64,000 nt of DNA from Saccharopolyspora aridisoli (GCF_004348445.1 NZ_SMKV01000014.1:1-64000), one strand, 5' to 3'. Shown: positions 33,305 to 42,451, counted from the stretch's first letter. Notes: generated by a model not told the origin, from the letters alone. Made by a program: numbers and translations.

Positions 33305-34036
33305 TCAAGCAGCGTCGGCGACGTCGCGACGCTGGTCGTCGACAGCGCGGCGGAAGGCATTAATGGCGTTACGGCCGGACCAATTGCGCGTGGCTTCGCG
33401 CCACAGGCGGTCGGCGTCGAGGTACTGCTCTCGGCCCGTCCAGCTCCCGCGGGAAAACACCGGCACCACCTTGCAGGTGCAGCCCGGATGCCAGACCTGC
33501 TGGTCGCCGGCCGTGCGGCGGGTCTTGTAGACCGGGCCGCGGGAGATGAGCATTAGACAGAACGCGCACGTCGGTGAGTCCGGGTCGTACCGCGCCCAGC
33601 CTAGGACGCGTTCGTTGTCCTCGACGGCACGAATGATCGTGCGTCGGCCGCCGTTCTCGGCCTCCTTGGTCGCGATCTGAGAGGCCCGGTGGAGGGTCTC
33701 GCGCGGGGTGTTGCGGCTGGTCAATTGCGGTTCGAGTGATCGCATGGCCGCCTCGGACCACTCCGGCCGGTAGGGCGGGAGGTCCACGTCCGGCGGGTCT
33801 TCGTCGAACTCGTTGTTCCACTGGCTGTCGAAGTACTCCCGCGCGGTCTTGGCGGACTCGCGGCGAGACTCGTCGACAAGGTCGTACATCTGGCCGAGCA
33901 GGACGTGGTACTGCTGATCGCTAAGCGCCTGGACGCGGAAGGGGCTAAGCAGCTTGAGGATCGCTCGCGCCAGCCGGCGCACGATCCCCGCCTGCCTGCT
34001 GCTGTACTGGCTGATCGTCAGCGCCAGCCTGGTCAC
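33305..34036 (-). CDS. MuF-like minor capsid protein
   Basis: About 243 residues. The C-terminal half has the MuF Cys/His pattern (SPTCAFCLMLISRGPVY ... WHPGCTCKVVPVF), and the N-terminal half is helical (ALSDQQYHVLLGQMYDLVDE). It overlaps the 3' end of the portal gene by about 90 bases. The exact start (GTG 34036) is uncertain. Confidence 0.82.
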   Translation of the reverse strand: MTRLALTISQYSSRQAGIVRRLARAILKLLSPFRVQALSDQQYHVLLGQMYDLVDESRRESAKTAREYFDSQWNNEFDEDPPDVDLPPYRPEWSEAAMRSLEPQLTSRNTPRETLHRASQIATKEAENGGRRTIIRAVEDNERVLGWARYDPDSPTCAFCLMLISRGPVYKTRRTAGDQQVWHPGCTCKVVPVFSRGSWTGREQYLDADRLWREATRNWSGRNAINAFRRAVDDQRRDVADAA

Positions 34037-35351
34037 CTCCCTCCATCGCCATGAGCTTGAGCATCGGATCGTCATTGACCCGCTGCATCACCACACGAAT
34101 CCGCTCGGGGCTGAAGCCAAGTTCTTCGAGCGCGGTCTCGCGGTCGTAGAGCGGCTGACCGCCGGAGAGTTTCTGCACTGCGTCGGCCTTCTCGGCGACG
34201 GTGGGTGTGGCCGGATCGCGCCAAATCGTCTCCAGGCGCCGGTAGGCGTCCGGATCGCCGCCGGTGATGCGCAACCCGATCCGCATTGCCTGTTCCCACC
34301 CGCCCCCGGCCGCGCGGTTCTTCCGTTCCACGGACTTCACCAGCCGGGCTTCTGACGAGCGGATCGCATCCGCCGAAGCCGGGTTGTCCGTGGCTAGCCC
34401 GAGGTAGTGGCTGGGGAGTCCGGTCAGCGCGGAAACGTGGTGGGCATAGGCGTTCAAGGTGTCCGTGAAGTTGCGCAGGTCCGCAGCGGTGAACTGGCCG
34501 ACCTTGACCTCAGTGCCGCTCTCCGGGATGGCGAGGATGTGGGCGAGGTATGCCTGCCAGGTCGGCATCGGGTTACCGAGTTCGTCCTGAAACAGCCCCT
34601 CATCAGCACCGAGGATGTAGCGCTGCGGCGTGGCCATCAACTCCTGCGCCCCCTGCAAGTTCATGAGTGAGCGGCAAGCAGCGTCGGTCAGGCCCATGAT
34701 GCGCCGCATCTCGGTACGGCCCTGCCGGTCCGAGACCCGAGCTCGGTTGATCAGCGCGACCACGGGCACGATCCCGAGCCGGTGGTCGTGCCGGTCGGTT
34801 TCCACCCACCGGCCGTCGACTTGCTCGGCGTAGATCGTCACGTCCGGCAGATAGAGCACGCAACCCTGCACATCGCGAGTCGGGTCGGGCTCGTAGAGCC
34901 GCAGCGCAGCGGTGACCCGCCGGGTGCGGGAATCGGTCATTACGATCATGCTCTGCGGGGATTCCACGGTGATCAACGGGACCTCGGGGTCCTCCTCGTT
35001 GTAGCCCACGCACACGTACGCGCGGCCGTGGATCAGCGCCTCCAGGTGCGCAAGGCTGCTCTCCTCATCAAGGTCGTTGTACTGCCACCAGTCCCACAGC
35101 TGCTCATCACCACGCCACCCGCCGGCCAACCGGAAACCCTCGACATCCTGGCGATGTTCGAGTGAATCGACGTACATGCCAGGCCAGTTCACAATCACCG
35201 ACAGATTGCGCATCTCTGGCGGGATCGCCAGACCCATCGAGGTAAGCCGCTGTTGGCCCTCGTAGTAGGCCGTCTCCACCCGCGTGTACAACTCGCGAGC
35301 AGCCAGCTCGGTCTGAAGCCGATCGATGATGTCCAACTCAGCTTGCTCCAT
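33945..35351 (-). CDS. Portal protein
   Basis: 468 residues from ATG 35351. SPP1 gp6-type features include YYEGQQRL, VDSLEHRQDVEGFRLAGG, a SLMNLQGAQELMATPQRY block and GLPSHYLGLATDNPASADAI, a portal hallmark. The C-terminal tail is Gln/Gly-rich. The start overlaps the terminase stop by one base. Confidence 0.92.
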   Translation of the reverse strand: MEQAELDIIDRLQTELAARELYTRVETAYYEGQQRLTSMGLAIPPEMRNLSVIVNWPGMYVDSLEHRQDVEGFRLAGGWRGDEQLWDWWQYNDLDEESSLAHLEALIHGRAYVCVGYNEEDPEVPLITVESPQSMIVMTDSRTRRVTAALRLYEPDPTRDVQGCVLYLPDVTIYAEQVDGRWVETDRHDHRLGIVPVVALINRARVSDRQGRTEMRRIMGLTDAACRSLMNLQGAQELMATPQRYILGADEGLFQDELGNPMPTWQAYLAHILAIPESGTEVKVGQFTAADLRNFTDTLNAYAHHVSALTGLPSHYLGLATDNPASADAIRSSEARLVKSVERKNRAAGGGWEQAMRIGLRITGGDPDAYRRLETIWRDPATPTVAEKADAVQKLSGGQPLYDRETALEELGFSPERIRVVMQRVNDDPMLKLMAMEGGDQAGADDQPVQQQAGGDRAPAGASDPQAA

Positions 35352-37000
35352 CAGCGGTGGAACACCACCTTTCTCGCTCCCACTCGGCGGCCCTTGACGA
35401 TCTCTTGGCGAGCCATCCACGCCAGGACCGCCGTCACCGCGGCGTCAACCTTCCGTTTACTGTCGCGCGTTTCCTTCCCGATGCCGATGTGGTCGTACTT
35501 CGTGACCCGCCGCTTGGCGTTGAGCACGTGTTGCCGCAGCAGCGGATCGCCGTCGTGGCTGACGTGCTGGTTCAGCACCGCCTCAAGGAAGTTCTCGCAG
35601 CCCAGGCCGAAGTCGCGGATGCGGGCGCGCATGTCGAAGGCGAACGCACTGCGGGGGCTGGCCTTGAGCTTGGCTCGGCGACCGAAGTCCGCAGTCCACT
35701 GATCAACGTAGGACTCCCAATAAGCAATGTCGGCATACATCGCCTGCACGCGGTAGCGCTCAAACGCCGCACGGACATGGTTGTCGACGTCCTCACGCGG
35801 AACCTCCCAGACCGGCTGATGCGCCGGGTGTTCCCACGCGGCCAAGCGAAACAACACGCCATCGTCGACCCGGCAGGCCATCAGCACCGTCGAGTCGTCG
35901 CTACGGCTGCCGTCGAACCCGAGCGTGATTCGCTCACCGGGCTTGAGCTCGGCGTCGATGCGGCAGCGGTCCCACTCGTGCGAGGCCATCCACGCATCCT
36001 CGGCCGCGACGATCTGGTTCAGGTAGAACCGCCTGCTCACCGACAGTGGATTGCGGATGTCATGGATTTCATCCACAAGGCTTTCCACATCCAGCCACGT
36101 CGCATCCCCACGGGCAGCGAGAAGGCCCTGCCGCAGCGACGCCTCATCATGGATGTCGGTCTCCGGCGGGGCTTCACGGGAGTCGTAGAGCATCCCGGTC
36201 CCGCGGGCCTGACCCGCCTGGATCTTCTGCCACGCCTCCCATGCCTGCTCAGCGACGCTTTCCTCGCCGGGAACATGGCCGTTGGTGATCTGGAGGTGCC
36301 GGGACCGGGTCTTCACCGCGTTGCGGACGATGACCTTATACATCTCGTGGCCGTCGTTGTTCGCCAACCAGTGATGCGACTCATTGATCAGCGAGAACGA
36401 CGCACGAGCACCTTCCAACGCCCGCGGGGACGAGGTCACCGACTCGACTTGCCCACCACCGGCCTTGTGGATGATCTCGTGGTGGATGTCGAGCCCGTAC
36501 TCATCGACGCACGCATCCGACAGCAACGACGGAAACAACCTCATGGTGTTCCTCGTCTGGTCTTTCGACACTGCGGCGGTGATCACCCACGGCGCCGCAA
36601 CTGGCCGCCCCACCGGATTGCCCTCAGCGTTCCAGCCGTCGAAACGGACCGGGGCGCACAACTCCAGGGCACATAAGACGGCGCCGAGAGGGTCTTTACC
36701 CCAGCCCTTCATCCTCCTGAGCACGCCGTTGCGGTACACGGAGCGGCCCGATGAATCGACCGCATACCACCACAAAATGAACCGTGCCTGCTCCGGCGTG
36801 AACCGCCACCGCTGCCCAGCACCCTCACCGTCCGGTTGGTTGAGATAGTCGGCGGTCCACGCGAGCAGATCCCAGCCCAGCGTGCGTTGCGGCAGGCCCC
36901 CGGGACCAATCAGGACCGGTTCGAGCGTGCCGCCTTCCCTCAGCGCTGCCACCCTGATCACCTCCCCTCCACGCCGCGGGCGAGGAAACAGAACGCTCAC
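35351..37000 (-). CDS. Terminase large subunit
   Basis: 549 residues. ATPase: RRMKGWGKDPLGA as Walker A-like loop and FSLINESHHW as Walker B. The nuclease domain starts LGFDGSRSDDST with catalytic Asp and contains YADIAYWESYVDQW. It packages DNA with the small subunit at 38172-38591. The two are separated by an opposite-strand membrane-protein gene. Confidence 0.93.
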   Translation of the reverse strand: MSVLFPRPRRGGEVIRVAALREGGTLEPVLIGPGGLPQRTLGWDLLAWTADYLNQPDGEGAGQRWRFTPEQARFILWWYAVDSSGRSVYRNGVLRRMKGWGKDPLGAVLCALELCAPVRFDGWNAEGNPVGRPVAAPWVITAAVSKDQTRNTMRLFPSLLSDACVDEYGLDIHHEIIHKAGGGQVESVTSSPRALEGARASFSLINESHHWLANNDGHEMYKVIVRNAVKTRSRHLQITNGHVPGEESVAEQAWEAWQKIQAGQARGTGMLYDSREAPPETDIHDEASLRQGLLAARGDATWLDVESLVDEIHDIRNPLSVSRRFYLNQIVAAEDAWMASHEWDRCRIDAELKPGERITLGFDGSRSDDSTVLMACRVDDGVLFRLAAWEHPAHQPVWEVPREDVDNHVRAAFERYRVQAMYADIAYWESYVDQWTADFGRRAKLKASPRSAFAFDMRARIRDFGLGCENFLEAVLNQHVSHDGDPLLRQHVLNAKRRVTKYDHIGIGKETRDSKRKVDAAVTAVLAWMARQEIVKGRRVGARKVVFHR

Positions 37001-37034
37001 CCATCGAGCTCGCTGTCAAGAACCGCGCTCTCCG

Positions 37035-38132
37035 ATGACAACCGCACGACTACACGGCAAGATCATGCTCATGGAGGCCGAACACAACGCAGACAAGCAT
37101 CTGAACACCCCGAATCGAAGACGGCCTTCAAAAATACGCAAATGGCTCACACGACTGGCCATGGCGGCTGCGGTAATCGGCGCGCTGCACTACGGGGCAT
37201 GGGACGCGAGTTTAACTTGGCCACAAGAAAAAATTCCGGAACACCACAAAGTCTTGGGCATTACAATTTTATATTGGGGGCGCATTGGGAAGTTCGTTCT
37301 ATTCGCGGCTGGATTTGTTGCACTTATCGATATCTACGGACCTAGAGGCTTAAGAAAAACAAGAGACCGGATCGACAGCCGCGCAGACAGAAGAATGAAG
37401 AAGATTCAATATCTACGACTTGGGCGGCGAATGGGCAGCACCGACAGGTACTTACGGCAAGCGCTCGACTCCGATCTTTCCCGAACGGCACTAGACGCAC
37501 ATGAAGCAATTCGATCGCTCGGAGAATGGCAGCACTCGTTCAAACACGATGACGAATACCAGAACATCCTACAGCGCCTACGTGACGAGTTCGAAAACAA
37601 GTCCCGTTGCGCCTACTGCGTAGAGCCGCCAAATCCCGGCAGGCTGCATACCTTATCACCCTCATTGAAACTATGGGAATGTAAGCACGGCGCACGTCTG
37701 TTTAATCAACAGGTCGACGCCTTTATGAGAAAAAGGTTCAAGACCCAAGAACGCGCTGCGCTCCGCCTTTACGGAGCCAAAAATAATTTCAACCTATACT
37801 GGGGAGTCTCGATAGCGATAATCTGGGTTCCAATTGTACCTGGAATATTCTCGGCAGGCCTGCTCTACGCCCTGTGGGGATTGATCTTTTTCGTAGTGGC
37901 CATCAGTGCCCTACTCGACGACGAGACCCGACGTGAACACCCCAATATCTTCATGCGCGTTTTCACGTCATTCGAACCGACCAGGATGACGCTATTACTC
38001 CTTACAACATGGTCGCGAATCGCTTCCAAATTACTCAATCGCGCGATTACGATGGCAAACGAACGCCGCCTACGCACCATAGCACTACTGATTTTTATCG
38101 CAGGGACAGCTCTCGATCTTCTAGCAAGCTAG
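37035..38132 (+). CDS. Multispan membrane protein wedged between the terminase genes
   Basis: 365 residues from ATG 37035, on the opposite strand. Hydrophobic spans lie near residues 42-60 (LAMAAAVIGALHYGAW), 80-100 (FVLFAAGFVALIDIYG), a 260-300 pair (YWGVSIAIIWVPIVPGIF; LLYALWGLIFFVVAISALL) and the C-terminus. Between them is a soluble part with CAYC ... C. DNA is clearly AT-richer than its surroundings. Structure and location suggest a lysogenic conversion gene such as superinfection exclusion; no family recognised. Confidence 0.7.
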   Translation: MTTARLHGKIMLMEAEHNADKHLNTPNRRRPSKIRKWLTRLAMAAAVIGALHYGAWDASLTWPQEKIPEHHKVLGITILYWGRIGKFVLFAAGFVALIDIYGPRGLRKTRDRIDSRADRRMKKIQYLRLGRRMGSTDRYLRQALDSDLSRTALDAHEAIRSLGEWQHSFKHDDEYQNILQRLRDEFENKSRCAYCVEPPNPGRLHTLSPSLKLWECKHGARLFNQQVDAFMRKRFKTQERAALRLYGAKNNFNLYWGVSIAIIWVPIVPGIFSAGLLYALWGLIFFVVAISALLDDETRREHPNIFMRVFTSFEPTRMTLLLLTTWSRIASKLLNRAITMANERRLRTIALLIFIAGTALDLLAS

Positions 38133-38171
38133 CAAAACCAAACAGCTACAAGCCCGCAAGGAATCCACCGG

Positions 38172-38591
38172 TTAGACCCCTAGAGATCTACGGTATTCGG
38201 CCAGCGCCGAGACACTAGCCCTCTCTTCGACCTGCCCACGCTCAATCTCGATCCGCGCCCGGCGCCGAGCGCCTTCGGTAACCAGCAGGTCTGACATCGC
38301 GCTCATCAGCGCGGCGAACATCTGCGACGACGGCTTCGACGACCGGACGTAGCGGTCCATCGTGTGTGCGACGAAGCGCGCGGTCTGCCAGTCGCTCGGC
38401 TCGAAGTAGCGGCTCTGCGCGGACTCGGTCAGCGCCCGATACCACTCCGCGACGAGCGGGTGCGGGTCATCGAGCCCGAGGTCCGGTGCGCTGACGGCAC
38501 CAAGTTCAGTCACCGACTCGGTGGGCTGGTCCGTGCGGTTGCGGCGAATTCGCTGTTCGCTGCGCTTGGGGACAGGGCCACGAGTGCCCAT
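38172..38591 (-). CDS. Terminase small subunit
   Basis: 139 residues beginning MGTRGPVPKRSEQRIRRNRT, the standard N-terminus of actinophage small terminases. The rest is helical (YVRSSKPSSQMFAALMSAMS). It recognises the packaging site, with the HNH gene nearby at 40294. Confidence 0.88.
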   Translation of the reverse strand: MGTRGPVPKRSEQRIRRNRTDQPTESVTELGAVSAPDLGLDDPHPLVAEWYRALTESAQSRYFEPSDWQTARFVAHTMDRYVRSSKPSSQMFAALMSAMSDLLVTEGARRRARIEIERGQVEERASVSALAEYRRSLGV

Positions 38592-38662
38592 CGCGTGGCC
38601 CTCCTTTCCGTGGTTGCTGGCCGACTTGAGCTAAGCGACCACTTGAGGCGCGTAAGGATGCG

Positions 38663-38726
38663 TCAACGGTTCGGGCAGTTGGGTGTCTTTCCGTACAGGC
38701 GTGCAGACGTGTCCGGCACACTGTGC
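38663..38726 (+). promoter_or_regulatory. NACHT gene promoter/operator, copy 2
   Basis: TCAACGGTTCGG (38663-38674) and GCACACTGTGC (38716-38726) repeat the copy-1 elements with the same 53-base offset, although the sequence between is diverged. This points to conserved regulatory sites. Confidence 0.6.
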
Positions 38727-39088
38727 GGGTGGCCAAGGGGAACGAGATCCACAACGAGTTCAGTGGTCGGGCCGGGACCAGCTTTCAAATCGGCGTCAAC
38801 AATGGCCCCATCTCCCTGACCAGCTCATCGAGCCCGTCGGGCGTCGACGAGAGGCAAGGGGAACGCCTTCGAGACCTTGCCGGCGCAGTCCGCTCGGCCA
38901 GCGATCGTGAACTGGAGAAGTGGGGGCTACGCGACCGGGACGCGTTGCCGGTACGTTGGCACACCGCCGAGGAGAACCTGTTCGACTACTGGGAGAAGAT
39001 CCAGACCGACGGCACCCCGGTATCGCTCTCCGGACAGTTCACCGCGATCCGGAAGACCTACGAGGCCGTCGAGTCGAGGCGGTTGGTC
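38723..39088 (+). pseudogene. Truncated second NACHT gene (N-terminal 120 codons)
   Basis: The first 120 codons align with the gene at 26206: MRVAKGNEIHNEFSG, IGVNNGPISL, WGLRDRDALPVRW, LFDYWEKIQTDG and FTAIRKTYEAVESRRLV. Homology stops at the codon before the P-loop (expected GRAGAGKT) and the frame continues into antisense deacetylase sequence. The ATPase and membrane parts are absent, so this is a remnant, though its N-terminal signalling motif is still encoded. Confidence 0.85.
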
Positions 39089-40178
39089 ACGAGGTTGGCG
39101 GCCCGCTCGATAGCGCTGCGCTGGTGCGGCTGTAGGTCCTGTTGACCTGCGATCTCGAAGCTGCGGGCGAAGGGATCAGCGACGCCGCTCCGGACGCCGG
39201 CCATCTCCTCTAAGACCGCGAGGCCATGGAAGGGAACGGCCCATGGCGAGTACCCACCCTCATGGCTCGCGACCAGGCGCCCGTCACACAGCTCCTCGGC
39301 CGCGGACAGGAGCTTGCGGGTCATCTCCCGGTAGGTCGCGCTCGTGAGCATCTGCCGCCCCAACGGGTCGTAAGCCCCAGCGTCATACCCGGCGGCGACC
39401 ACGATCACGTCCGGAACAAACCGGTGCAGCGCGGGCAGCACGACCTCATCGAAGGCAGCCAGGTAGGCACCGTGGCCCGAGCCCGGAGGCAGCGGGACGT
39501 TGAGGTTGGCGCCGACACCCGGCCCGTTGCCGTTCTCGTGCAAATGACCGGAGTTCGCTGGGAACAACTGGTCCTGGTGCAGCGAGATCGTCAGCACGTT
39601 CGGGTCGGCGTAGAAGATGTCCTGTGTGCCGTTGCCGTGGTGCACGTCGAAGTCCACGACCGCGACCCGCTCGGCATCCCCGCGGGCGATCGACCGCGCG
39701 ATCGCGACTCCGATGTTGTTGACCAGGCAGAAGCCAAGGCCGCCGGCTCGGCGCGCGTGGTGGCCGGGCGGACGAACCAGCGCGTAGGCGTTGTCGACCC
39801 AACCTTCGAGGACGGCGTCCATCGCTGCCGCAGTGCCCCGGCGGCCACCCGCGCGATGTCGTAGCTATCGCGCCCGAACGGGCTGGACCCATCCACCCGG
39901 CCACCATCGTTCGCACTGGCCTGCTCCAGCCAATCGAGGTAGCTCGCGTCGTGAACGCGCTCCAGGTCTTCGCGGTCGATCAGCACCGCGTCTATGCGGT
40001 CCAAGTCCCAGAGCAAACCCGAGGTCTCGATCAGCTCAGCGAGCCTGCGCTTCGTGTCGGGGTGCTCGAAGTGCTGACCGGGCTCGATCCCGGACAACGG
40101 CTTCGGCTTGAACAGCCCCGCGGATGTCCCGGTGTCGTGCCAGGCCATCAGCGGCGTCCAGAAGTATCCCGTCTCCAT
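39058..40178 (-). pseudogene. Class II histone-deacetylase-like amidohydrolase, frameshifted
   Basis: From ATG 40178 (METGYFWTPLMAWHDTGTSA) the reading continues to about 39840, then changes frame. The second frame holds the active site: LVRPPGHHARR, VVDFDVHHGNGTQD and VAAGYDAGAYDPLGRQ. Adding one base to the C run at 39836-39839 would restore a continuous protein. The family deacetylates polyamines or acetyl-lysine using Zn. The 3' end runs into the NACHT remnant near 39085. It is either inactivated or a homopolymer sequencing error. Confidence 0.85.
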
Positions 40179-40265
40179 GAAAGTCCAATCGAATCGAAAG
40201 AATCGGCCGCTGCGCGACCTGAAAACCCGTACAACTGCTGGGCCGCTATGCCCACCGAGCCCGAA

Positions 40266-40296
40266 TGACCAGGGGGAGGGGCCTCCCCCTGGGTCA
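40266..40296 (-). terminator. Terminator-like palindrome after the HNH gene
   Basis: AGGGGGAGG (40271-40279) pairs with CCTCCCCCT (40282-40290), extended by TGACC/GGGTCA. The loop is only two bases. The HNH stop lies in the stem. Confidence 0.6.
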
Positions 40297-40599
40297 GTGC
40301 TCGCCGGTCAACCCTGGGTGCCGCTCGGCCGGACGTAGCCGCAGCGCGGCACGACGTGCGCGCCCCTGCACACCCTCACGGGCGGACTTGCGTGCATGGC
40401 ATGGCTTGCATGCGGCTTGCAGGTTGGCTAGTTCGTGCAGGTCACCACGTTGCGTGTGATCCACATCGGTAGCCGCACGCACACAATCCGGTCCGTTGAT
40501 CTGGCAGGTGTAGGCGTCCCTACGCATCACCTGTGACCGCAGGTGCGACCAGGTACGCGGTAGCCGCTGCTTACGGGCACTGCCACCCCATGCATCCAT
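40294..40599 (-). CDS. HNH endonuclease
   Basis: 101 residues from ATG 40599 with GGGAG upstream. HNH core: RRDAYTCQINGPDCV, ATDVDHTQRGD, ANLQAACKPCHARKS. Phage HNH proteins next to the small terminase assist cos cleavage and packaging. Here a deacetylase/NACHT insertion lies between them. Confidence 0.92.
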   Translation of the reverse strand: MDAWGGSARKQRLPRTWSHLRSQVMRRDAYTCQINGPDCVRAATDVDHTQRGDLHELANLQAACKPCHARKSAREGVQGRARRAALRLRPAERHPGLTGEH

Positions 40600-40883
40600 A
40601 TATGCATCTCCCCTGGTCAGAGACTTTTTGCTACGTGCAGATGTGATAGACAACACATATGCTTGACCGAAATAGCCTTATCCGTAGGCTTATCGCCGTA
40701 CGCAAAAATCAGCGAAACGGAATCCCAATATCCTCCGCGATCTGCTTTTGTTCCTTGACAACTCCATAGCGCTTAACTCCGCCGCGAAACTGATCTTTGA
40801 GTAGTCGGCGCGGATATTCCGTGTCGGCATCTGAGAGATCAGGCGACAAAGCGTCGCCTACCCGATCAACTGGGAGGAATCAA
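40600..40883. other. AT-richer region before the plus-strand operon; promoter and possible packaging site
   Basis: This divergent gap has lower GC than its neighbours and must hold the promoters for the HNH gene and the operon starting at 40884. Its place next to HNH makes it a candidate cos region. A 46-codon minus-strand frame (TTG 40849 to 40709; YGVVKEQKQIAEDIGIPFR at its end) looks protein-like but has no good ribosome site. Confidence 0.4.
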
Positions 40884-41654
40884 TTGTTCACGATGACGCA
40901 CGTCTATTCGCCGGAGCAGTACGCGCGAGTTGTTGAACTCTGGGAACGGTTGATCGGCAACCCTTACACCTCGCTTATCGAGGAGCGCCCTTACAAATGG
41001 GGCATTGACAAGCCAGACAGGTGCGAGCACCTGTACGCGCTTGTGTTCAGCGATGGCGAGGAACCGCAGGACTATTTCCCGGTCACTCTGAATCTGATCA
41101 GCTACTCGGACTACGGCGGTACCGACCTTGATGCCGCCAACGTCCGGGCACTGGACGGAACGCCAGGGGTCAACGTCTCCACCAACGGCGTTCACGGTGA
41201 AAACTCCGCGTGGATTCAGTTAGGCGAGCTTCCGACTAACGGTGAAGACATCGAAACCGGCATCGGGTGGCTGAAGCACCTTGCCGACACCATGGACGGA
41301 CTCACGGATTACCCACTGATCAACGAGGAAACCCACTCTGAGTACGTCTTGGAGCTGGCCGATGAAGCATGGGGACAGTTCCTCGGCGACGACACCCAGA
41401 GAGACTTGATCAAACTCGCGGAACAGAACGACGTTGACATTCCCGACGATCTGACGCACTACGGCTATCCGGTCGAGGACCATGCCGAATACGTCGAATA
41501 CCTGCGGGAAAAGAGCGAAGACACTATCCGCGAGGCGTACTACTCCTACGAGACGAACGAGTGGAACTGCGAAACGGCAACGTCCGTCGTCAACGGTTGC
41601 CACGAAGACACAGTCTTGCACGTCGCCCGCACTGTTCTTAAGTGGGACGTCTGA
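40884..41654 (+). CDS. Acidic hypothetical protein, 256 aa
   Basis: TTG 40884 has GGGAGGA at ideal spacing; ATG 40893 is the alternative. The protein is strongly acidic (FSDGEEPQDYFPVTL, LGDDTQRDLIKLAEQNDVDI, YLREKSEDTIREAYYSYETN) with few basic residues. It is the first gene of the plus-strand operon with intercistronic hairpins. Acidic early phage proteins often mimic DNA to block host nucleases, but no family is recognised here. Confidence 0.7.
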   Translation: MFTMTHVYSPEQYARVVELWERLIGNPYTSLIEERPYKWGIDKPDRCEHLYALVFSDGEEPQDYFPVTLNLISYSDYGGTDLDAANVRALDGTPGVNVSTNGVHGENSAWIQLGELPTNGEDIETGIGWLKHLADTMDGLTDYPLINEETHSEYVLELADEAWGQFLGDDTQRDLIKLAEQNDVDIPDDLTHYGYPVEDHAEYVEYLREKSEDTIREAYYSYETNEWNCETATSVVNGCHEDTVLHVARTVLKWDV

Positions 41655-41655
41655 A

Positions 41656-41707
41656 CTGTTTCTACGGTCGGTGTCAGATTCACCCTGACACCGTGCCGCC
41701 GATACAG
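41656..41707 (+). ncRNA. Intercistronic hairpin element 1 (divergent member)
   Basis: CGGTGTCAG (41669-41677) pairs with CTGACACCG (41685-41693), and an outer CTGT/ACAG pair closes it. It starts two bases after the stop codon and ends shortly before the next ribosome site, as elements 2-5 do. Confidence 0.65.
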
Positions 41708-41732
41708 GATCGGAAATCTGAGGGAGCATGTA

Positions 41733-42005
41733 ATGGCTATGGGCACCGTCTATCGGGACTTTCGCCACTCTGACCACGAGCACGAAGCACGCGAGAACGG
41801 TTTCAATGCGGGGTATGACCAGGCGAACTACGTGGACGCCTATGGCCCGACGCCGGAAACCGAAATGCCCGAACGGTTCGCGGAAGTCGCCCAGATCTGG
41901 ACAGACGCCTACGAGGAGGGCAAGGACGATTTCGAGACGGTCCAGTCCGCAGAGGAAATGTACGGGCACGACTGGCACGACTGGACCGAAGCGGCCAGCC
42001 GTTGA
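41733..42005 (+). CDS. Acidic hypothetical protein, 90 aa
   Basis: The ATG follows GAGGGAG. The sequence (VYRDFRHSDHEHEARENGFN, FAEVAQIWTDAYEEGKDDFE) is rich in Asp, Glu and His. The stop codon lies inside the stem of hairpin element 2. Function unknown. Confidence 0.65.
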   Translation: MAMGTVYRDFRHSDHEHEARENGFNAGYDQANYVDAYGPTPETEMPERFAEVAQIWTDAYEEGKDDFETVQSAEEMYGHDWHDWTEAASR

Positions 42006-42055
42006 GATACGCCGTGCGACACGGGAACTGGCCCGTGTCGTGCGGTATCCCAACG
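42000..42055 (+). ncRNA. Intercistronic hairpin element 2
   Basis: Outer stem CGTTG/CAACG (42000-42004, 42051-42055), middle GATAC/GTATC (42006-42010, 42045-42049), inner CGACACGGG/CCCGTGTCG (42017-42025, 42032-42040). It contains the upstream stop and is followed by GGAGG and ATG. Confidence 0.85.
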
Positions 42056-42069
42056 GATACGGAGGAAAA

Positions 42070-42444
42070 ATGGCATACCTGAGCCAGCAAACCACCTATG
42101 ACATCCTGCTTGACTCCTTGCATTTCGGCTCATCGTGGTTTAACTACAGCGAATGGCGCCACGTCACCGAGAAGGGCGACGTAACCGGCGAGTGGTCGGT
42201 GAAGATCACCGAATCCGACAACCTCGACCGTTCGTCCACCGTTGGCCACAACGAAATCCTGGCGGCAATGGAGAAGATCGAGCGCGGCGGTACATCGCTC
42301 GCTGATCGATACGTGCGCCAGGCTCGCGACGTTCTGACCGCCGAAAGTCACGCGGACGCCGAAGACGAGTTGTGCCAGCTCGATGCCGACTCGTTCGACT
42401 GCATTGTTCAGGTCGCCGTCCTGGGCGACGTCGTCTATGGCTGA
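42070..42444 (+). CDS. Hypothetical protein, 124 aa
   Basis: ATG 42070 directly follows GGAGGAAAA. The product is acidic and helical (WFNYSEWRHVTEKGDVTGEW, ILAAMEKIERGGTSLADRYV, CQLDADSFDCIVQVAVLGDV). It lies between hairpin elements 2 and 3. No family recognised; its C-terminal half resembles generic early actinophage proteins. Confidence 0.65.
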   Translation: MAYLSQQTTYDILLDSLHFGSSWFNYSEWRHVTEKGDVTGEWSVKITESDNLDRSSTVGHNEILAAMEKIERGGTSLADRYVRQARDVLTAESHADAEDELCQLDADSFDCIVQVAVLGDVVYG

Positions 42445-42451
42445 TCTGAAC

